Assembly (NCBI RefSeq): GCF_030052815.1
Contig: NC_079496.1
Span: 1-64,000 of the forward strand
Reading direction: 5' to 3'
Length of the DNA stretch: 64,000 bases
Source: Hevea brasiliensis
Lineage: Eukaryota; Streptophyta; Magnoliopsida; Malpighiales; Euphorbiaceae
Below, piece by piece: positions 58,692-64,000 of the stretch. Both the position numbers and the translations under genes were made by a program. Under the pieces are notes generated by a model. That model made no database searches and was not told the origin of the DNA. It was given only the letters and a program-made list of their open reading frames with translations. The stretch's first letter is position 1; every line of letters begins with the position of its first letter.

Positions 58692-61600
58692 TGTCACACC
58701 TTACCCCCCTGTAAGGCATAACATGATCCCGTAGAATACCTAATGAACTACCGAACTTCACCTACCGATAACTCATTAAGTACCCTACAAGGGATTTTAA
58801 AACAATTTTCTTATCTTTGACAAGTGGTGAGCATTTCTAATAAGAATTTAAAACATTTAGTTGAAATTAAAACTAATTAATATTTTTGGCCATTTTAGTT
58901 TTCCGCAAATTTTATAAAAATTTTGACAGAGTTTCCTCTGTATTTTGAGAAAATAGTTCTTCGAATACACTGTAAAAGCACTTCTAAAAGTTTTCTCAAC
59001 CACTACTTGGTTTCACAATCAAACTCAATCAATTTCTCAAAATTCACAAGTTCAATAATTCTCAAAATACTGTCAATCAATATCATTCATATTTCATTAA
59101 AAACAAAATAATTTATACACAACCTTACAAATTTATATCAAAAGAAACACAAACTAAACTTTATTACAAACTTCATACAAATTTGTGTACAAGCTGCTCA
59201 AGACCCATTTTTACATGTCCATACATTTATGTGCAATATATACATCAAAAGAAGTATTTACAGTTAGGGTATAAATTATACCCAAAGGCTTTAAGCTGAT
59301 GACTTCACACACCTCAGCAGCTCAGTCTGCTGCTCCTCTATTCTTTGTATCTGCGACAGCAATAAAAGCTATCGCTGAGTACTAGGACTCAGTGGTGCAC
59401 AATATACTAAAATAATCTTTATGCAAAACTTAAAGCACATTCATTCAAAAATTTGGCTAAACATGAAAATTAAATACAATCATGCATTGTGAGATTTTAC
59501 ATGTAAACCAAGTTCATTTCAAAGTATCAAAACACATTTCATAAAACCCATAGTTAGATCATGCCATTCGAAACAAATAGAATCTCAATAGCCAGAGGCT
59601 AAAGAGAAATCACATGAATCTCAATAGCCAGAGGCTAAAGAGAAATCATATCACAAGGCTAGCTAGCTCAAATATATGGATATCCATTCACATCCTCTTC
59701 TACTGGCACACCTCAACACTTCTCCAGAGAAGGAATCAAAATTCGAAACTAATTACCCCCACTAGTCATGCTAGTGAGGTGTTCAAATATATGGTCATGA
59801 TACTGTGGTTTTAAAACTTATCTTAACAATTTGCTAAACATTATCTTTTCAAATATACATAATAACTTTCAACAATTTAGATCAAACATCATAAGAATGC
59901 CATAATCCAATATTTCATATTATTCAAAACGATATGCAAAAGATGATTATAAAAGTATATGTTGTGCACAAACCTCAAACGAGTCGCCTGTTGGCCTTGA
60001 CTCGACTCCTCGGGTTCTGTCCCGGTATTCTTTTCCACTGAAACACGAAATTTTCCAATGTTTCAGTACTAAAACTTAAAATAAATCCAAAATAAACTTA
60101 ACTTCACATTTACCTAGCTCTAACGTGTTAAATTCGACGTTCTCGAAATTTTGTGTTTCGGGTACTATTCACTGCACTATTCAAGTCAAATTATTGACTT
60201 TCTAAGGCTTAATAGGTATGGGAACTCCAACTTCACCCACATACCACATTTTGGTCACCAAACTTATTGGTTTTGGTCATTTGTTTAGAGCTTAGGTCAT
60301 TTTGGCGAAATTGCCAATTTTCGGTTTTGGTTCTCCGAAGTTGCACTATTCCATTGGTTGATCTACTGTTAGAATTTAACAAAACTTCCTTCATAGAAAA
60401 TGTTCCTTATTGTCTTAAGTGTATTCTCATTTTTGGATCACCTCAATCAGATTTTTGTAGCTCAAGTTATAGTCAAAATAAGTTTACTGTTCACGTGCAC
60501 TGTTCATGCTGCAATTTTGGGTTCTGGCAGATTTTGGTCCAACTTTGGTCAATAATTTGATCAAGTTAAGTTCATAATTTGGTCTCACTGAGACTTTCTT
60601 CATATGAAATGTTCTAATATGTCTCAGGTTTCCATCGGTTCAAGAATCGCCTAAATCCGAGTTTTCTAGAGGGAGTTATAGCCATCCAAACATTGCTGCT
60701 CAATGAAAATTCTGCAGAGTTACAGGTTTGGTAACCTAACTTTGCTCAATAATCTTAATGGGTTAATGGCATAATTTGGGGTGATGTTCTTCATGAAAGT
60801 TTTAGATCTATATCTCCTCTAACCCCTGGCCAAATTTCAGGTCAATTTGACCTGTCTAACTCGAGTTATGACCAAATGAACAGTTACTATTCATTTGGTC
60901 AGTTTAGTGCAGTGGCAGCTTGCTCTCATTCCACTTTGGTCAATTGTTTCACCAAGTTTTGGTCAGTTTTTGGCCATGGTTCCTAAATGAAAATTGTGCT
61001 ATTTTATGTCTATTTTCATCCCCAATTGGTGGCATATCAATTAGACTTGTAAAATTTGAGTTTTGGTCCTTCAAAGTAGGTTTGGTCATGCTGTCAGCAG
61101 CATGACCATTTACCTCCGAATTTAACTTACTTTCCTATCATTCACACAACTTATTTGGTCATAATTGACCATTATTTCATTTCACAATAGGTTAAACATG
61201 CCATTTATGCATTTCTCCAAATTTGGTTCACAAACCCTAGCATACAAAACCCTAATCTCACTTAATTGTTACAATTACTTACATTTATGCCTTTTCATCT
61301 TACTACCATACTCATGCAAGTTTATTAACACCTTTAATTCATTTAAAATACATCCACACTCATACATCCATGGCTGGCTGAAAATTCCCTCTCTTCCTAA
61401 TCATGCAATATTTTTCAATTTCTTCATATAATCTCATTCATTTCTACCCTAAATCCATCATATAAACTAAAAAGAAAAGTTGGATTAGTTTACCTTAAGT
61501 GAGCAGAATTTGTCTATCTAATTCTTCAATTTTCCTCTACTTTTCTTCTTTCTTTTGTGATCAAACTTCTTCTCAAGTAACTAAATCAGGTTCTAATAAG

Positions 61601-62384
61601 TCAAGTTGGGGTCAAAATAGGCTTAAATGGTTGAAAGAAAGCTTGGATTCAAGCTTCTCTAGTGTAACAATGGTGGTTTATGGGAGAGGGAAGAGAGAGT
61701 CACGTTTTTCTTTTTGAAGAAGATGACTTTAATTTTTTTTTTCTTTTGTTTTCTTTTATTTATTTTGCTATGGAAGACCATAAAAAATCTAATTTAATAA
61801 ATATTTAATAAATTCTTTTATGACATCATCTTTGACTTTTCTAACTTCTTTCTTTTCTTTTTCTTTTTTTTTTCTATTTATTTTTTTCTATTAGTTCTTT
61901 AATTTAATTCTTGATTCCGAAATTTTCTTTTCTCCATTTTTATTTGTGATTAGGTCGAGTCACTCTCGTGGTCAATTGACCAAATTGCCCCTTCTTGCTC
62001 ATCCCGGTTTGCAAATAATCCAATATTTCTTCCGGCTCCCTGACCTAATTATTTGACTGACTTAACAGTTCTTTTTCGTGATTTTCTCTTTTCCACTGTG
62101 TTCATAAGGGTCCTAAGGACCGCAGCGTCACTTTTTACGGTTCGAAATTTGAGTTTAAAACGACTTGCGATGCGTTCAGGAGGTCACTCATCACTGTGAC
62201 TCTCGGCTCGTTTAACCTCTTATGTTCTGTTTTTCTTATTTATAGTTAACTAATTAAACATTACTAATTTTTTGTGTTTATGGCTTCTCAAATTGTCTTA
62301 AGTGTGGCCCTAATCCCATTAATTGTCCTGACTGACACCGGTCAAGACGATGAAATATACTGTGCTATACAACGGGGTGTTACA
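58692..62384 (-). repeat. 3' LTR of a long-LTR gypsy element (copy C)
   Basis: Minus-strand LTR of 3693 bp, starting TGTAACACCCCGTTG at 62384 and ending TAAGGTGTGACA at 58692. It is preceded (62398-62386) by a polypurine tract and the pol end. The left flanking pentamer is ATTAT; the partner should lie beyond the window's right edge if the element is complete. Same family as the two solo LTRs at 44.8-51.9 kb. Confidence 0.85.
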
Positions 62385-62385
62385 A

Positions 62386-62398
62386 TTCTCCCCCCCTT
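62386..62398 (-). promoter_or_regulatory. Polypurine tract (plus-strand primer site) of the element
   Basis: AAGGGGGGGAGAA on the minus strand, ending one base before the LTR start; the usual position for second-strand priming. Confidence 0.8.
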
Positions 62399-62449
62399 AC
62401 AATAAATTTCATCTCGAAATTTTACTTGGTATCAGTCTCTGAACAGCTA

Positions 62450-64000
62450 TGGGTGCTGTCTCCTCATGTTCTCCTGTCGTTCCCAAGTAGCTTATTGCCC
62501 TGAATGATGGTTCCACAGCACTTTAACCAACGGTATCTACTTGTTCCGTAGCTGCTTCACCTCATAAGCCAGAATCTTTATGGGTTCTTCTTCATATGTG
62601 AGGTCTGGATTCACTTCTATTTCTTCTACTGGTAGTACATGAGATGGGTCTGATCGATACCTCCTCAACATAGACACATGGAAGACATTGTGTATCTTCT
62701 CCAACTCTGGAGGTAGTGCCAAACGATATGCCAAAGGACCCACTCTTTCCAATACCTCATATGGCTCGATAAAACGAGGACTTAGTTTCCCCTTTCGGCC
62801 GAATCTCATAATCCTCTTCTAAGGAGAAACCTTGAGGAAAACTTTCTCACCCACTGCATACTCAATATTCCTTCTTTTCAAATCAACATAAGACTTTTGA
62901 CGGTCTGATGCAGTTTTAAGTCGACCCTTGATCACCCTGATTTTCTCTTCAGTCTGTTGAACAATTTCGGGTCCAATCATTTTTCTTTCACCCACGTCAT
63001 CCCACATAACGGGGTTCTACATTTTCTGCATATGGAGGCATCCCAATGCTTGATTGATAGCTGTTATTATAAGCAAACTCAATCAATGGCAAGTGTGTAT
63101 CCCAATTACCCTCAAACTCAATCACACAAGCCCGTAGCATGTCCTCCAAGATCTGAATTACCCTCTCGGTCGCCATCCGTGCGTGGGTGGAATGCGATCG
63201 AAGTTCAATCTAGTTCCTAGGGCTCTCAAGACTACCCTAATCTAGAAGTGAACCTAGGATCTCTGCGACACGATGGATACCGGCACTCCATGCGTCTCAC
63301 AATCTCATCGATGTATAACTTGGCCAATCTTTCTAAAGCGTAGTCCATCGGATGGCGAAAATGAGCAGATTTAGTCAGTCTGTCAACAATGACCCAAACT
63401 GCATCATGACTCTTCTGTGTCCTCGGAAGTCCCATCACAAAATCCATTGTTATTCTCTCCCATTTCCACTCTAGTACTGGTAGTGAATGTAACAACCCAG
63501 CGGGTACTTGATGCTCTGCCTTCACTTGCTGACAAGTTAGGCATTTGGATACAAACTCTGCCACATCTCTCTTCATACCCATCCACCAGTAATGCTCCTT
63601 TAGCCCTCTATACATTTTTGTACCACCAGGGTGCATGGCAAAAGGAGACTCATGTGCTTCCTTTAAAATGATTCTCCTCAATTCAACATCATTAGGAACA
63701 CACATTCTGCCCTGGTGTAGCAATAGACCATCATCTCTGATTGAGAATTCTGGTTTCTTGTCCTGTCGGACTTCTTCCATCAACTTCTGATACTTTTGAT
63801 CATTCTGAGCAGCCATTCTAATCTGATCAATCAACACTGGCTGTACATGCCATGCAACTGCTGTCTGCCCATCATCATTAATCTCTAAGCTGGCATGCAA
63901 TGATCTCAACTCATGTACCAAAGACAAAGAAGTAACCTGTAGACTTGCCATAGTCTTGCGACTTAAGGCGTCAGCCACAACATTAGCTTTCCCTGGCTGA
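62450..64000 (-). pseudogene. Ty3/gypsy chromovirus pol end (RNase H edge, integrase, chromodomain region), broken, continues off the right edge
   Basis: Minus strand. From the right: MADALSRKTMASLQ (end of RNase H), then the integrase zinc region with HPGGTKMYRGLKEHYWWMG and CLTCQQVKAEHQVPAGLL, then the core ERITMDFVMGLPRTQKSHDA and VIVDRLTKSAHF. Near 63230-63290 the reading frame shifts more than once and the second catalytic Asp region (DPRFTSRLG) is garbled, with a further decayed stretch to 63010. The C-terminal part resumes as YVDLKRRNIEYAVGEKVFLK, SPRFIEPYEVLERVGPLAYR and KIHNVFHVSMLRRYRSD, followed by stops at 62537 and near 62490. This is the typical chromovirus integrase C-terminus. 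The element cannot encode a working integrase. Confidence 0.9.

Noticed and set aside
1..64000. Coordinated gene cluster or novel multi-gene system
   Set aside because: The four real genes serve unrelated pathways and are separated by transposons; shared minus-strand orientation alone is not evidence of a system.

Overview
This is a stretch of eukaryotic nuclear DNA from a flowering plant, almost certainly a eudicot. The evidence is spliced genes with GT..AG introns that match typical plant proteins, very AT-rich intergenic DNA, and plant transposon families (Ty3/gypsy chromoviruses, a copia LTR, CACTA, MULE and hAT elements). Within the eudicots, a Malpighiales or Euphorbiaceae source would fit, but that is only an impression. 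No bacterial, organellar, tRNA, rRNA or CRISPR feature is visible.

Genes. Four protein genes can be rebuilt exon by exon, all on the minus strand: (1) an IST1-like ESCRT regulator (1-3448, C-terminus beyond the left edge), with an apparent frameshift in the exon after the Ist1 domain; (2) a secreted phospholipase A2 (10761-13440; 4 exons, 150 aa), with a solo copia LTR and a MITE in its last intron; (3) mitochondrial ATP synthase subunit g (14881-17176; 2 coding exons, 122 aa), with a 68-bp tandem duplication across its splice donor; (4) a type-III, ACS7-like 1-aminocyclopropane-1-carboxylate synthase, the ethylene-forming pathway enzyme (34841-36470; 4 exons, 440 aa). A fifth, weaker locus begins near 24.6 kb with a site-II/telo-box-like promoter and a 49-codon ORF. 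The four genes belong to unrelated pathways (membrane trafficking, lipid hydrolysis, respiration, hormone synthesis), and I see no functional cluster.

Mobile DNA. From left to right: a possible Helitron 3' end (7832-7857); a 1.19-kb MULE-like element with about 125-bp inverted ends and a perfect 9-bp target duplication (8965-10157); the solo copia LTR (11228-12025, TSD ATAAT); a decayed full-length gypsy chromovirus (18553-23786), whose stops are mostly C-to-T or G-to-A; a fold-back CACTA element (32671-33408, TSD TAG); two long-armed fold-back MITEs (39.5-40.9 kb); two nested solo LTRs of one long-LTR gypsy family (45622-48725 inside 44839-51902, both with perfect 5-bp TSDs); an hAT-like MITE (53829-54391, TSD CCGATGAG) inside a gag-like pseudogene; and the 3' LTR plus broken pol end of another copy of the long-LTR family (58692 to the right edge, minus strand).

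From 37 kb to the right edge there is no host gene that I can support. I found no coherent novel multi-gene system. The most informative signals are structural: the ~200-bp internal repeat modules in the long LTRs, the palindromic minisatellite split by a solo LTR, the splice-site duplication, and the clean TSD-defined insertions.
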